Positions 20,139 to 32,067 are shown, counted from the stretch's first letter. The stretch is DNA of 64,000 nucleotides from Citrobacter koseri ATCC BAA-895 (GCF_000018045.1 NC_009792.1:3410001-3474000), one strand, 5' to 3'. Numbers and translations are program-made. The notes: a model not told the origin generated them from the letters alone.

Positions 20139-20219
20139 AATCCCCAGAAGCTTACTCAAGTAAGTGACTGGGGTTAGCAAACGCAACCAACGCACCTGCG
20201 GCCTGAAGGATGCAGGGTG
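20139..20219. repeat. Dispersed ~80-bp element, copy 2
   Basis: Starts AATCCCCAGAAGC, with a CTTACTCAAGTAAG palindrome in the centre, then GTGACTGGGGTT and ACGCAACCAAC. It is a diverged copy of 19532-19612 in the same orientation. It lies in the groL 3' untranslated region, directly after the stop. Confidence 0.6.
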
Positions 20220-20226
20220 TGGGCAA

Positions 20227-21885
<1,659 letters not shown>

Positions 21886-21916
21886 TTAAATTCGTATGTT
21901 CAGTGTCGTTCGCGGA

Positions 21917-22372
<456 letters not shown>

Positions 22373-22485
22373 TCACCTCACATTTCATAACGATTTAAGG
22401 CGGCCCGTCATAAGTAAATCCGATTGTGTTACCATCGAAAATCTGCGCAGTTGCCCAAAAATTGGGCGTAACCGGATAGTGACTC

Positions 22486-23736
22486 ATGAGTGGACTAAAA
22501 CAAGAGCTGGGACTGGCTCAGGGCGTGGGCCTGTTGTCGACATCACTGTTAGGAACCGGCGTCTTTGCCGTCCCGGCGCTGGCCGCGCTGGTGGCGGGCA
22601 ATAACAGCCTGTGGGCCTGGCCTGCGCTCATCGTTTTAGTCTTTCCTGTGGCGATTGTTTTTGCCATCCTGGGGCGTCATTTCCCCAGTGCGGGCGGCGT
22701 GGCGTATTTTGTCGGGATGGCGTTTGGTTCGCGAATGGCGCGCGTCACCGGATGGCTGTTCCTGTCGGTCATCCCCGTCGGCCTGCCAGCGGCGCTGCAT
22801 ATCGCCGCCGGATTCGGTCAGGCGATGTTTGGCTGGCACGGCTGGCAGCTTTTACTGGCGGAATTCGGCACGCTGGCGCTGGTGTGGTTCATTGGCTCTC
22901 GCGGCGCCAGTTCCAGCGCCAACCTGCAAACGATCATTGCCGGGCTGATTGTGGCGCTGATTGTCGCTATCTGGTGGGCGGGCGATCTCAAGCCGAACCA
23001 AATTCCATTCCCTGCCCCTGCGGATATTGAGCTGCCCGCCCTGTTCGCCGCGCTGTCGGTTATGTTCTGGTGCTTTGTCGGCCTTGAAGCGTTCGCCCAT
23101 CTGGCATCGGAATTTAAAAACCCTGAACGCGATTTCCCGCGCGCGCTGATGATCGGCCTGCTGCTGGCTGGCTCCGTTTATTGGGCGTGTACGGTGGCGG
23201 TTCTGCATTTTGACGCCTACGGCGCGCAAATGGCAGCAGCGGCGTCGCTCCCTGACATCGTCGTGCGATTATTTGGCGTACAGGCGCTGTGGGTCGCCTG
23301 CATTATTGGTTATCTGGCCTGCTTCGCCAGCCTGAATATCTATATCCAGAGTTTCGCCCGCCTTGTCTGGTCACAGGCGCAGGACAAGCCAGACCATTAC
23401 CTGGCGCGCCTTTCTGCCCGCCGCGTTCCCCGCAATGCGCTGAACGCCGTACTGGGCTGTTGCGTACTCAGCACATTGTGCATTTACATCCTTGAGATCA
23501 ATCTCGACGCGCTGATCGTCTATGCCAACGGCATTTTCATTATGATCTACTTGCTGTGTATGCTGGCCGGGTGTCGGTTGCTGGCAGGACGCTATCGCGC
23601 GCTGGCGGTGACTGGCGCTCTGCTGTGTCTGTTATTGCTGGCGATGGTGGGATGGAAGTGCCTGTACGCGTTGATTATGCTGACGGCGCTGTGGCTGTTT
23701 TTACCCCGCAGGTTGGCTAAGCGTCAGCATTCGTAG
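22486..23736 (+). CDS. yjeH: L-methionine / branched-chain amino acid exporter YjeH
   Basis: This is an APC-superfamily inner-membrane protein of 416 residues with about 12 helices. YjeH of Escherichia exports methionine and branched-chain amino acids. Helix 1 carries the motif LLGTGVFAVPALAA (the GxG unwound region of APC carriers), and FVGLEAFAHLASEFKNPERDFPRA in the middle is the conserved loop. The start at ATG 22486 follows directly after the gro regulatory region. Its stop codon TAG is part of the REP sequence that follows. Confidence 0.92.
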   Translation: MSGLKQELGLAQGVGLLSTSLLGTGVFAVPALAALVAGNNSLWAWPALIVLVFPVAIVFAILGRHFPSAGGVAYFVGMAFGSRMARVTGWLFLSVIPVGLPAALHIAAGFGQAMFGWHGWQLLLAEFGTLALVWFIGSRGASSSANLQTIIAGLIVALIVAIWWAGDLKPNQIPFPAPADIELPALFAALSVMFWCFVGLEAFAHLASEFKNPERDFPRALMIGLLLAGSVYWACTVAVLHFDAYGAQMAAAASLPDIVVRLFGVQALWVACIIGYLACFASLNIYIQSFARLVWSQAQDKPDHYLARLSARRVPRNALNAVLGCCVLSTLCIYILEINLDALIVYANGIFIMIYLLCMLAGCRLLAGRYRALAVTGALLCLLLLAMVGWKCLYALIMLTALWLFLPRRLAKRQHS

Positions 23737-23806
23737 GCCCGGTAAGCGTAGCGCCACCGGGCATTTATGCCGGATGGCGCCGCTGAAGCGGTTTATCCGG
23801 CCTACG
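23732..23806. repeat. REP pair (BIME) between yjeH and fxsA
   Basis: Two opposed REP palindromes: GTAGGCCCGGTAAGCG with GCGCCACCGGGCA (23732-23763), then ATGCCGGATGGCGCC with GGTTTATCCGGCCTAC (23767-23806). The element lies between two convergent genes and begins within the yjeH stop codon. Confidence 0.85.
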
Positions 23807-23820
23807 GTTCAACGTTTGAT

Positions 23821-24297
23821 TTAATCCTTGCGGTCGTCTTTATGATCTAAACGGTCACGCTCGTCATCTTTACGCTGAAACTCACCGTCAAACGTCTCGC
23901 CGCCGCCCGTTCCGGCGCTAAAACCGCCGCCGGGCATACGGGAAAAACGCAAATGCGGCAGCAACTTCATGGTCAGGTGTTTCTGCACGGGCGGCAATAA
24001 AAGAAGCAGCCCCAGGAAGTCGGTGAAGAAGCCGGGCAGCACCAGCAGCAGGCCCGCGATGATCAGCGACACGCTCTTGATCATCTCCGCCGCCGGACTT
24101 TCGCCAGCCGCCATTTTCTGCTGCATCAACAAAAAGTTCTTGAAACCCTGGTTTCGCACCAGCGACATACCAATGACCGAGGTGAAAATCACCAGGATCA
24201 GCGTCATCAGGACGCCCAGCACATGGGCAACCTGGATAAAAATAGAAATCTCAATGTAAACATAGAGAAAGATGGCAATAAACGGTATCCAGCGCAA
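23821..24297 (-). CDS. fxsA: FxsA family inner-membrane protein
   Basis: FxsA is a small polytopic membrane protein; overexpression in Escherichia relieves F-plasmid exclusion of phage T7. The 158-residue product starts with TTG at 24297 (LRWIPFIAIFLYVYIEI), with AGGAGA five bases upstream; an ATG start at 24360 would add residues ahead of the first helix. Three membrane segments occur in the first 100 residues, followed by a glycine-rich and then highly charged tail (RKDDERDRLDHKDDRKD). Confidence 0.92.
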   Translation of the reverse strand: MRWIPFIAIFLYVYIEISIFIQVAHVLGVLMTLILVIFTSVIGMSLVRNQGFKNFLLMQQKMAAGESPAAEMIKSVSLIIAGLLLVLPGFFTDFLGLLLLLPPVQKHLTMKLLPHLRFSRMPGGGFSAGTGGGETFDGEFQRKDDERDRLDHKDDRKD

Positions 24298-24433
24298 AGG
24301 ACTCTCCTGTAAATGACAGCCGTTTTCATCACGTCTGTCTGATATGGGTGCGCGATTCACATGCGTCAGATGTTGAGACGGTTAGCAAAATTTCAAGCTG
24401 TTTGTACACTTATTTTTAGTGGTAATCCCAAAG

Positions 24434-24451
24434 CGGTGACCTATTTCACAA
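24434..24451 (+). promoter_or_regulatory. CRP-binding site upstream of aspA
   Basis: GTGA-CCTATT-TCAC at 24436-24449 is a perfect core of the CRP consensus (GTGA-N6-TCAC). It is about 190 bases upstream of aspA, within the 338-bp fxsA-aspA divergent gap. aspA of Escherichia is CRP-activated; I could not fix the promoter core. Confidence 0.75.
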
Positions 24452-24635
24452 AATAATAAATAAGGGGTAACTTCCCACACTTTAAGTGATCCAGGTTACG
24501 GTAGAAATCCTGAAGCAGAATATGATCTCGAGTATCAGACCGATGCAGGGGATAATCGTCGGTCAGGAAACATTCGAAACCACATATATCCTGTGTGTTT
24601 ATGTAATTATTGGCAGCTTGAAAAAGAAGGTTCAC

Positions 24636-26072
24636 ATGTTAAACAACATTCGTATCGAAGAAGATTTGTTGGGTACCAGGGAAGTTCCAGCGGATGCCTA
24701 CTATGGTGTTCACACTCTGAGAGCGATTGAAAACTTCTACATTAGCAATAACAAAATCAGCGATATCCCTGAATTTGTACGCGGTATGGTAATGGTGAAA
24801 AAGGCAGCGGCCCTGGCCAACAAAGAGCTGCAAACCATCCCTAAAAGTGTGGCCAACGCCATCATTGCCGCATGTGATGAAGTCCTGAATAACGGCAAAT
24901 GCATGGACCAGTTCCCGGTAGACGTTTACCAGGGCGGTGCAGGTACTTCCGTCAACATGAATACCAACGAAGTGCTGGCCAATATCGGGCTGGAGCTGAT
25001 GGGTCATCAGAAAGGTGAATATCAGTACCTGAACCCGAACGACCATGTGAATAAATGTCAGTCCACCAACGACGCCTATCCGACTGGTTTCCGTGTTGCC
25101 GTTTACGCGTCTATCGTCAAACTCATTGATGCAATCAATCAGTTGCGTGAAGGCTTCGAGCGTAAAGCCGTTGAGTTCCAGGACATCCTGAAAATGGGCC
25201 GTACCCAGTTGCAGGATGCTGTACCGATGACTCTCGGCCAGGAATTCCGCGCTTTCAGCGTACTGCTGAAAGAAGAAGTGAAAAGCATTGAACGTACTGC
25301 TGAGCTGCTGCTGGAAGTTAACCTCGGCGCGACGGCAATCGGTACTGGCCTGAACACCCCGAAAGAATACTCTCCGCTGGCGGTGCAGAAACTGGCTGAA
25401 GTCACTGGCTTTGCCTGCGTACCGGCAGAAGACCTGATTGAAGCAACGTCCGACTGCGGCGCTTATGTCATGGTACACAGCGCGCTGAAACGCCTGGCTG
25501 TGAAGATGTCCAAAATCTGTAACGACCTGCGTTTGCTCTCCTCAGGCCCACGCGCGGGTCTGAACGAGATCAACCTGCCGGAACTACAGGCGGGCTCTTC
25601 TATCATGCCAGCGAAAGTAAACCCGGTAGTACCGGAAGTTGTTAACCAGGTATGCTTCAAAGTCATCGGTAACGACACCACCGTAACGATGGCAGCCGAA
25701 GCAGGCCAGTTGCAGCTGAACGTAATGGAGCCGGTTATCGGCCAGGCGATGTTCGAATCTATCCACATTCTGAGCAATGCCTGCTACAACCTGCTGGAAA
25801 AATGCATTAACGGCATTACCGCAAACAAAGAAGTGTGCGAAGGATACGTTTATAACTCCATCGGCATCGTCACCTACCTCAACCCGTTCATCGGCCACCA
25901 CAACGGCGACATCGTTGGTAAGATTTGCGCCGAGACCGGTAAGAGCGTCCGTGAAGTGGTGCTGGAGCGCGGCCTGTTGACTGAAGCAGAGCTGGACGAT
26001 ATTTTCTCCGCACAGAACCTGATGCACCCGGCTTACAAAGCAAAACGTTATACTGATGAAAGCGAACAGTAA
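24636..26072 (+). CDS. aspA: Aspartate ammonia-lyase (aspartase)
   Basis: AspA deaminates L-aspartate to fumarate and ammonia, feeding fumarate to the frd complex when oxygen is absent. I start at the ATG at 24636 ([11 protein letters not shown]), which gives the 478-residue family length; the frame is open for 50 codons further upstream, but these cover the regulatory region. Superfamily regions are visible: [28 protein letters not shown], and the signature [11 protein letters not shown] near residue 317. It forms a pair with dcuA, whose carrier exchanges aspartate and succinate. Confidence 0.98.
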   Translation: MLNNIRIEEDLLGTREVPADAYYGVHTLRAIENFYISNNKISDIPEFVRGMVMVKKAAALANKELQTIPKSVANAIIAACDEVLNNGKCMDQFPVDVYQGGAGTSVNMNTNEVLANIGLELMGHQKGEYQYLNPNDHVNKCQSTNDAYPTGFRVAVYASIVKLIDAINQLREGFERKAVEFQDILKMGRTQLQDAVPMTLGQEFRAFSVLLKEEVKSIERTAELLLEVNLGATAIGTGLNTPKEYSPLAVQKLAEVTGFACVPAEDLIEATSDCGAYVMVHSALKRLAVKMSKICNDLRLLSSGPRAGLNEINLPELQAGSSIMPAKVNPVVPEVVNQVCFKVIGNDTTVTMAAEAGQLQLNVMEPVIGQAMFESIHILSNACYNLLEKCINGITANKEVCEGYVYNSIGIVTYLNPFIGHHNGDIVGKICAETGKSVREVVLERGLLTEAELDDIFSAQNLMHPAYKAKRYTDESEQ

Positions 26073-26094
26073 TCGTACAGGGTAGTAACACAGG

Positions 26095-26122
26095 AGGCAC
26101 GTCAGATGACGTGCCTTTTTTC
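26095..26122 (+). terminator. Terminator between aspA and dcuA
   Basis: AGGCACGTCA (26095-26104) pairs with TGACGTGCCT (26107-26116), followed by a run of T. It would end most aspA transcripts before dcuA, so dcuA is probably also expressed by read-through or its own promoter. Confidence 0.9.
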
Positions 26123-26186
26123 TTGTCATAAGTTACCAAATAACAACAATTTAATATCAACTTGTTAAACAACAAGGAAGGCTAAT

Positions 26187-27488
26187 ATGATAGTTTTAGA
26201 ACTTATCATCGTTTTGCTGGCAATCTTTTTGGGTGCCAGACTTGGGGGCATCGGTATTGGATTTGCAGGTGGGCTTGGCGTTCTGGTTCTTGCAGCCATC
26301 GGCGTTAAACCAGGGAATATCCCGTTCGATGTTATTTCCATCATCATGGCGGTTATCGCTGCCATCTCCGCAATGCAGGTTGCGGGCGGTCTGGACTATC
26401 TGGTTAACCAGACGGAAAAACTGCTGCGCAAAAACCCGAAATACATCACGATCCTTGCACCGATCGTCACTTATTTCCTGACTATCTTTGCCGGTACTGG
26501 CAACATCTCTCTGGCAACCCTGCCGGTTATCGCTGAAGTGGCGAAGGAGCAAGGCATCAAACCTTGCCGTCCGCTCTCCACGGCGGTGGTTTCCGCACAG
26601 ATTGCGATCACCGCATCGCCTATCTCTGCGGCGGTTGTGTACATGTCTTCCGTCATGGAAGGTCATGGCATCAGCTATATTCACCTGTTGTCCGTGGTGA
26701 TTCCGTCCACTCTGCTGGCGGTACTGGTGATGTCCTTCCTGGTCACAATGCTGTTTAACTCTAAACTTTCTGACGACCCGGTTTACCGCAAACGTCTGGA
26801 GGAAGGGCTGATCGAGCTGCGCGGCGAAAAGCAAATTGAAATCAAACCGATGGCAAAAACCTCGGTCTGGCTGTTCCTGCTGGGCGTTGTCTGCGTCGTG
26901 GTTTATGCCATCGTCAACAGTCCAAGCCTCGGCCTGGTCGCAACACCGCTGATGAACACCACCAACGCGATTCTGATCATCATGCTGAGCGTCGCGACGC
27001 TGACGACCATCGTCTGCCGTGTCGAAACGGACTCCATCCTGAACTCCAGTACCTTTAAAGCGGGCATGAGCGCCTGTATCTGTATTCTGGGCGTAGCATG
27101 GTTGGGCGATACTTTCGTTTCTCACAACATCGACTGGATCAAAGACACTGCGGGTAGCGTGATTCAAGGCCATCCGTGGCTGCTGGCCGTCATCTTCTTC
27201 TTTGCTTCCGCTCTGCTGTACTCTCAGGCAGCCACAGCGAAAGCGTTGATGCCAATGGCGCTGGCGCTGAACGTCTCTCCGCTGACCGCTGTCGCGTCTT
27301 TCGCTGCGGTTTCCGGCCTGTTCATTCTGCCGACCTACCCAACGCTGGTCGCTGCGGTTCAGATGGATGACACCGGTACAACCCGTATCGGTAAATTCGT
27401 CTTTAACCACCCGTTCTTTATCCCAGGTACGCTGGGTGTTGCCCTTGCCGTTTGCTTCGGCTTCCTGCTGGGCAGCGTCATGCTGTAA
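26187..27488 (+). CDS. dcuA: Anaerobic C4-dicarboxylate transporter DcuA
   Basis: DcuA is an inner-membrane exchanger of aspartate, fumarate, malate and succinate. It has 433 residues with 10 or more membrane helices and AAGGAAGG upstream of the ATG. The N-terminus MIVLELIIVLLAIFLGARLG and the FAGTGNISLATLPVIAEVA motif are characteristic of the DcuA/DcuB family. It differs from the DcuC-family carrier at 46359, which has a separate ancestry. Confidence 0.97.
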   Translation: MIVLELIIVLLAIFLGARLGGIGIGFAGGLGVLVLAAIGVKPGNIPFDVISIIMAVIAAISAMQVAGGLDYLVNQTEKLLRKNPKYITILAPIVTYFLTIFAGTGNISLATLPVIAEVAKEQGIKPCRPLSTAVVSAQIAITASPISAAVVYMSSVMEGHGISYIHLLSVVIPSTLLAVLVMSFLVTMLFNSKLSDDPVYRKRLEEGLIELRGEKQIEIKPMAKTSVWLFLLGVVCVVVYAIVNSPSLGLVATPLMNTTNAILIIMLSVATLTTIVCRVETDSILNSSTFKAGMSACICILGVAWLGDTFVSHNIDWIKDTAGSVIQGHPWLLAVIFFFASALLYSQAATAKALMPMALALNVSPLTAVASFAAVSGLFILPTYPTLVAAVQMDDTGTTRIGKFVFNHPFFIPGTLGVALAVCFGFLLGSVML

Positions 27489-27497
27489 GTTCTCCTC

Positions 27498-27525
27498 GCG
27501 GGGCGTATACGCGCCCCGCTTTCTT
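27498..27525 (+). terminator. Terminator after dcuA
   Basis: GCGGGGCG (27498-27505) pairs with CGCCCCGC (27512-27519) and is followed by TTTCTT. It starts ten bases after the dcuA stop. Confidence 0.85.
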
Positions 27526-27609
27526 ACCTCCGCTTTGACTAACATCCCGCCGCCTTCCGTTGTATAGTGACCACACTCTTGCTGCTCTTTCTGTTCTTTC
27601 GAGGTGTTT

Positions 27610-27957
27610 ATGCTTGATGATAATAGTCAGGATATCTCCATCCCCGAGGCCGTCGTGGTGCTCTGTACCGCGCCGGATGAAGCGACAGCCCAGGATCTGG
27701 CCGCTAAGGTGCTGGCGGAAAAACTGGCCGCCTGCGCCACGTTACTGCCGGGCGCGACATCCTTGTATTACTGGGAGGGCAAACTGGAGCAGGAATACGA
27801 AGTGCAGATGATTTTAAAAACCACCGTTTCGCACCAACAAGCGCTTCTTGAATGCCTGAAGTCTCATCACCCGTATCAAACGCCTGAACTTCTGGTTTTA
27901 CCCGTCACTCACGGAGACACTGATTACCTCTCATGGCTCAACGCATCCTTACGCTGA
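27610..27957 (+). CDS. cutA: Divalent-cation tolerance protein CutA
   Basis: CutA is a small trimeric protein of ferredoxin-like fold linked to copper tolerance. I use the ATG at 27610 (115 aa) with GAGGTG upstream; an in-frame GTG two codons earlier would overlap that Shine-Dalgarno. Family motifs include [17 protein letters not shown] near the start and [19 protein letters not shown] in the middle. The 3' end overlaps dsbD by 25 bases, so the two are translationally coupled. Confidence 0.95.
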   Translation: MLDDNSQDISIPEAVVVLCTAPDEATAQDLAAKVLAEKLAACATLLPGATSLYYWEGKLEQEYEVQMILKTTVSHQQALLECLKSHHPYQTPELLVLPVTHGDTDYLSWLNASLR

Positions 27958-29642
27958 TCCTGCTGCTGTGTAGCACATCCGCCTTCGCCGGATTATTTGA
28001 CGCACCAGGCCGCTCGCAGTTTGTCCCTGCTGACCAGGCTTTTTCCTTTGATTTTCAGCAGAATCAACATGACCTGAACCTCTCCTGGCAGGTGAAAGAC
28101 GGCTACTATCTTTACCGCAAACAGATAAGCATCACCCCCTCTCAGGCTGAAATTGCCGAAGTCCGGCTCCCGGCGGGCGTCTGGCATGAAGATGAGTTTT
28201 ATGGCAAAAGCGAAATCTACCGCAAGCGCTTAAACATTCCGCTCATCGTTAACCAGGCCGCATCCGGCGCGACGTTAACCGTGACGTATCAGGGCTGTGC
28301 TGACGCAGGCTTCTGCTATCCGCCGGAAACCAAGACCGTGCCGTTAAGCGAAGTAAGCGCCAGCACGGTGGCTAAATCCACGCCGTCGCCGGTCGCGGCG
28401 CAAACGGAAGAGACGCCGCAACCTGCCGCCCGGCTGCCTTTCTCCGCGCTGTGGGCATTGCTGATTGGTATCGGGATCGCCTTTACGCCCTGCGTCCTGC
28501 CGATGTATCCGCTGATTTCCGGCATTGTACTCGGCGGTAAACAACGCCTCTCAACCGGACGCGCGCTGCTGCTGACCTTTATCTACGTACAGGGTATGGC
28601 GCTCACCTACACCGCGCTGGGGCTGGTTGTGGCCGCTGCCGGGCTACAGTTCCAGGCGGCGCTCCAGCACCCTTATGTGCTAATCGGCCTTGCGCTGGTC
28701 TTCACGCTGCTGGCGCTGTCAATGTTCGGACTGTTCACGCTACAGCTGCCTTCTTCACTGCAAACTCGCCTCACGTTGATGAGTAACCGTCAGCAGGGCG
28801 GTTCTCCTGGCGGCGTATTTGTCATGGGCGCGATTGCCGGGCTTATCTGCTCGCCATGCACCACCGCGCCGCTGAGCGCCATTTTGCTGTACATCGCCCA
28901 GAGCGGGAACATGTGGCTTGGCGGTGGAACGCTGTATCTCTACGCGCTGGGCATGGGGCTGCCGCTGATTCTGATCACCGTGTTTGGCAACCGTCTGCTA
29001 CCGAAAAGCGGCCCGTGGATGGAACACGTCAAAACCGCTTTTGGCTTTGTGATCCTCGCGCTGCCGGTCTTTTTGCTGGAGCGGGTAATCGGCGACGAGT
29101 GGGGGCTGCGTCTGTGGTCGCTGCTGGGCGTCGCCTTCTTCGGCTGGGCGTTTATTACCAGCCTGCACGCCAGACGCAGCGGGATGCGCATTGTGCAAAT
29201 CATCCTGCTGGCGGCGGCGCTGGTCAGCGTACGCCCGTTACAGGACTGGGCGTTTGGCGCAACAACCGCCCAGACGCAGGCGCACCTGAACTTCAAGCCG
29301 ATTACGACAGTCGATGCGTTAAATCAGGCGCTGGCAGAGGCAAAAGGAAAGCCGATAATGCTGGATCTCTACGCCGACTGGTGCGTCGCCTGTAAAGAGT
29401 TTGAGAAGTACACCTTCAGCGATCCGCAGGTTCAGCAGACGCTGGGCGACACCGTGCTGCTACAGGCTAATGTCACCGCCAACAATGCGCAGGATGTCGC
29501 CTTGCTCAGGCACCTGAATGTGCTGGGTTTACCGACAATCCTGTTTTTTGATGCGCAAGGCCATGAGCACCCGAATGCGCGAGTGACGGGCTTTATGGAT
29601 GCGACGACCTTTAGCGCACATTTGCGCGATCGCCAACCGTGA
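27933..29642 (+). CDS. dsbD: Thiol:disulfide interchange protein DsbD (DipZ)
   Basis: DsbD carries electrons from cytoplasmic thioredoxin across the inner membrane to DsbC, DsbG and CcmG. The 569-residue precursor has a signal peptide ending TSAFA, an N-terminal domain with the Cys pair in [11 protein letters not shown], eight membrane helices with Cys in [11 protein letters not shown] and [11 protein letters not shown], and a C-terminal thioredoxin domain with CVAC in [14 protein letters not shown]. All six redox cysteines are present. It overlaps cutA. Confidence 0.97.
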   Translation: MAQRILTLILLLCSTSAFAGLFDAPGRSQFVPADQAFSFDFQQNQHDLNLSWQVKDGYYLYRKQISITPSQAEIAEVRLPAGVWHEDEFYGKSEIYRKRLNIPLIVNQAASGATLTVTYQGCADAGFCYPPETKTVPLSEVSASTVAKSTPSPVAAQTEETPQPAARLPFSALWALLIGIGIAFTPCVLPMYPLISGIVLGGKQRLSTGRALLLTFIYVQGMALTYTALGLVVAAAGLQFQAALQHPYVLIGLALVFTLLALSMFGLFTLQLPSSLQTRLTLMSNRQQGGSPGGVFVMGAIAGLICSPCTTAPLSAILLYIAQSGNMWLGGGTLYLYALGMGLPLILITVFGNRLLPKSGPWMEHVKTAFGFVILALPVFLLERVIGDEWGLRLWSLLGVAFFGWAFITSLHARRSGMRIVQIILLAAALVSVRPLQDWAFGATTAQTQAHLNFKPITTVDALNQALAEAKGKPIMLDLYADWCVACKEFEKYTFSDPQVQQTLGDTVLLQANVTANNAQDVALLRHLNVLGLPTILFFDAQGHEHPNARVTGFMDATTFSAHLRDRQP

Positions 29643-29678
29643 GCGACACTTTCTGTGGGAAAGACGGAGGAGAATACC

Positions 29679-30254
29679 GTGCAACGTGAAGATGTCCTGG
29701 GAGAAGCCCTGAAATTACTTGAGGTTCAAGGGATAGCAAACACCACGCTTGAAATGGTGGCAGAACGCATTGATTATCCGCTTGATGAGTTACAGCGCTT
29801 CTGGCCCGATAAAGAGGCTATTCTGTACGACGCCCTGCGTTATCTGAGTCAACAGGTAGACATCTGGCGTCGCCAGCTTTTGCTTGATGAAACCCTTACC
29901 GCAGAACAAAAACTGCTGGCGCGCTATAACGCGCTTTCGGAGTGCGTGAGCAACAACCGCTATCCTGGTTGTCTGTTTATTGCTGCCTGTACGTTTTATC
30001 CCGATCCTGCCCACCCTATTCACCAACTGGCCGATCAGCAAAAACGGGCGGCGCATGACTTCACCCACGAACTGCTGACAACGCTCGAAATTGACGACCC
30101 AGCGATGGTGGCGAAACAGATGGAACTGGTGCTGGAAGGTTGCCTCAGCCGAATGCTGGTCAATCGCAGCCAGGCTGATGTGGATACCGCCCACCGTCTG
30201 GCGGAGGATATACTGCGCTTTGCCCGCTGCCGTCAGGGCGGCGCGTTGACGTAA
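29679..30254 (+). CDS. yjdC: TetR/AcrR-type regulator YjdC
   Basis: This 191-residue TetR-family DNA-binding protein starts at the GTG at 29679, with GGAGGAG upstream; the frame open from 29655 would swallow the Shine-Dalgarno. The HTH lies in the first 50 residues ([21 protein letters not shown]). The C-terminal ligand domain is typical but its effector is unknown. It follows dsbD by 36 bp and may be co-transcribed. Confidence 0.9.
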   Translation: MQREDVLGEALKLLEVQGIANTTLEMVAERIDYPLDELQRFWPDKEAILYDALRYLSQQVDIWRRQLLLDETLTAEQKLLARYNALSECVSNNRYPGCLFIAACTFYPDPAHPIHQLADQQKRAAHDFTHELLTTLEIDDPAMVAKQMELVLEGCLSRMLVNRSQADVDTAHRLAEDILRFARCRQGGALT

Positions 30255-30330
30255 TTAGAGCCAATTTTGCGCTTTTTGCGTGAAAAGCAGGCAGTCAGCT
30301 GTCTTTTGTCATTTTTTTCATGGAAAGCCG

Positions 30331-30359
30331 TTGACGCCTGCGCCCCTTTACGGTTTAAT
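30331..30359 (+). promoter_or_regulatory. Promoter of tRNA-Phe
   Basis: TTGACG (30331-30336), a 17-base spacer and TTTAAT (30354-30359) are followed by a GC-rich discriminator (GCGCCCCG). This is a stable-RNA-type promoter just ahead of the tRNA. Confidence 0.85.
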
Positions 30360-30369
30360 GCGCCCCGTT

Positions 30370-30445
30370 GCCCGGATAGCTCAGTCGGTAGAGCAGGGGA
30401 TTGAAAATCCCCGTGTCCTTGGTTCGATTCCGAGTCCGGGCACCA
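30370..30445 (+). tRNA. pheU: tRNA-Phe (anticodon GAA)
   Basis: The 76-base cloverleaf starts GCCCGGATAGCTCAG and ends GAGTCCGGGCACCA with encoded CCA; the anticodon GAA sits in GGGGATTGAAAATCCCC. In Escherichia this locus is pheU and its 3' end is a common site for integration of islands; here the collinear backbone ends at this gene. No second copy of the tRNA 3' end was found by eye in the rest of the window. Confidence 0.98.
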
Positions 30446-30455
30446 CTATTTAAAG

Positions 30456-30480
30456 AAACCAGCCCGTAGGCTGGTTTTTT
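30456..30480 (+). terminator. Terminator of tRNA-Phe
   Basis: AAACCAGCC (30456-30464) pairs with GGCTGGTTT (30469-30477) around CGTA and is followed by a T-run. Confidence 0.92.
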
Positions 30481-30604
30481 GCTTTCTGGCGTTCCGGTAG
30501 ATTTCTGGTCATTGCAGGACGTTATTTGCTTGCTGGATTTCTCGCCATTTTCTTAGATGTTCGTTGCATTTAAAGACATATATACCCTCTGACAAGCCTA
30601 TCTC

Positions 30605-30769
30605 TTACTTCCAGCTACGGTCAGCTACGGTTCTTTTCATTTCTAACTGTTCATAATGATGCAAAAGCACGAGGAAAACGGGGGAATCTGACAACATGCG
30701 CCCTCCACTAGTCATATGGGGGTCTTCACAAGTCCGTCCACCTGCAACATACACTTCTTTCCCTTTCAC
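30605..30769 (-). CDS. Possible small ORF (54 aa), function unknown
   Basis: In the 510-bp region after tRNA-Phe the minus strand carries a 54-codon frame from GTG 30769 to TAA 30605. It encodes a peptide with PHMTSGGRMLSDSP in the middle and EQLEMKRTVADRSWK at the end. The start codon and ribosome site are weak (AAGAAGTG). The composition looks protein-like, so this could be a real small gene or the remnant of one. The rest of 30481-30992 shows nothing recognisable apart from a short direct repeat (CAGCTACGGT twice at about 30612-30631). Confidence 0.25.
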   Translation of the reverse strand: MKGKEVYVAGGRTCEDPHMTSGGRMLSDSPVFLVLLHHYEQLEMKRTVADRSWK

Positions 30770-30992
30770 TTCTTACCATTACCAGAATCCCCCGCCCTCC
30801 ACGCCATCATAAAATGATTTATCAGTAGTAATACTACTTGAGCTGAACGTATTGCATTATTAAACCTGAGTATCCGCTCTGAGCGAAAAGCGGACCACAT
30901 TATCTGAAGAAAGGCATCACTGATAATGTCGGGACAGCTCATAATAAAAATGTATAACTTTTCTTTTCATCGACGATTAAGAAGGGATTTTA

Positions 30993-31403
30993 ATGGTTTC
31001 GGTTGAGGAAATAAAAATGAAGTATCCAGGCGTAGATGCCTGGCAAATGGGTGACAGCCCGGAACTGGCTAGCGAGCTTGCGGACCTGATCAAAAAAGGG
31101 ATCAAAACGGCCTCTTGCGGATCTTTTGCCTCTTACCAGCAGGAGGAATCTGCCCCGAGGATTGGGAGTTATAGCATTATCCTTGATGGCCAGAATGTTC
31201 CGGTCTGCGTGATCAGACTGGTTTCAATGCGACTGGTGCGTTTTTGTGATGTGACTGAGGCGTTCGCCCGTAAAGAAGGTGAAGGCGATTTAAGCCTTGA
31301 ATACTGGCAGAAAGAGCATCAGCGGTTTTTCACCCGCGAAGGTCATTTTTCTGAAGATATGGAGTTGATCGCAGAAGAGTTTGAAGTGGTTGAAATGCTG
31401 TAA
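30993..31403 (+). CDS. ASCH-domain protein
   Basis: The 136-residue protein has the features of the ASCH (PUA-like) fold: TASCGSFASYQQEESAPRIG, then GSYSIILDG, PVCVIRLV and ARKEGEGDLSLEYWQKEH. ASCH domains bind RNA or nucleosides and some members are ribonucleases or amidohydrolases; the role of this one is unknown. AAGGGA precedes the ATG. It stands alone between AT-rich spacers in the accessory region after tRNA-Phe. Confidence 0.8.
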   Translation: MVSVEEIKMKYPGVDAWQMGDSPELASELADLIKKGIKTASCGSFASYQQEESAPRIGSYSIILDGQNVPVCVIRLVSMRLVRFCDVTEAFARKEGEGDLSLEYWQKEHQRFFTREGHFSEDMELIAEEFEVVEML

Positions 31404-32067
31404 GACGAGATAAACGGCTGATGTTTTATCAATTGCCATTTATAACAACGTCTCCTCCTGGCACAGAGCTGCCTGTCAGATTAGATTAAACTCTGTATTG
31501 TGACAAAGCCAGATCAAGTCTGAGCTAATACCTATGAAGAGTGTATACAGGCTTCGCACCGCAGCAAACCGTTCTGACTTAATGGTAGATATCAAAGCGA
31601 GAAAGATTGAAAGACATATACAAACTGAAGAAAACCTGCAACCCCGGTAAAAATGAACTGTGTGAAAGAGTGAAATAGCCTCTTGAAATAACAATACACC
31701 GCACACGCCGAAAAAAATCAGTCCATTGAGAATAATATATTTATGTAGAATCTTATGTGGTTCATTCACCTTATCTTTTCGCCATTCAATTACCCTTAAG
31801 TTAAATTAATCATATTACCATATGATAACTACAGCGATAGTCCCGTCATTACGGATATGTAATTCATCTACGAGATCAAAAAACAAATTAGTTCTGCATA
31901 TGACTAATTATTCATTTGTGACTCTACATAAATTTAAGAACATATCATTATTTTTAACTACACCTGGTTATTTCCTGAAGAAAAAGCTATTATTCGGCAG
32001 ATTTTAATCCATTAGAAGAGAGTCAGGTATAAGCGGAATGTCGGCAAAATAAAGGATAACAGGTGAT
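31404..32067. other. AT-rich intergenic stretch upstream of fimB
   Basis: About 660 bases of AT-rich DNA. The only frame worth noting is at 31476-31769 on the minus strand, listed separately. In Escherichia the region upstream of fimB is a long regulatory zone bound by NanR and NagC; I did not recognise those sites here. Confidence 0.5.
31476..31769 (-). CDS. Doubtful small membrane-type ORF (97 aa)
   Basis: The predicted 97-residue product has two hydrophobic stretches (IILNGLIFFGVCGVLLF and CICLSIFLALIS), as expected of a small membrane protein, and AAGGTG just ahead of the ATG. AT-rich DNA easily produces such frames by chance and I recognise no family, so the call is weak. Confidence 0.25.
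   Translation of the reverse strand: MNEPHKILHKYIILNGLIFFGVCGVLLFQEAISLFHTVHFYRGCRFSSVCICLSIFLALISTIKSERFAAVRSLYTLFIGISSDLIWLCHNTEFNLI

Noticed and set aside
26196..27545. 449-codon open frame antisense to dcuA
   Set aside because: The product is rich in Gln, Asp, Arg and His, as is usual for the complement of a membrane-protein gene; no start signal or family.
30370..30445. Search for a direct repeat of the tRNA-Phe 3' end as attR
   Set aside because: No second copy was seen by eye in the window, so an island boundary on the right side could not be supported.
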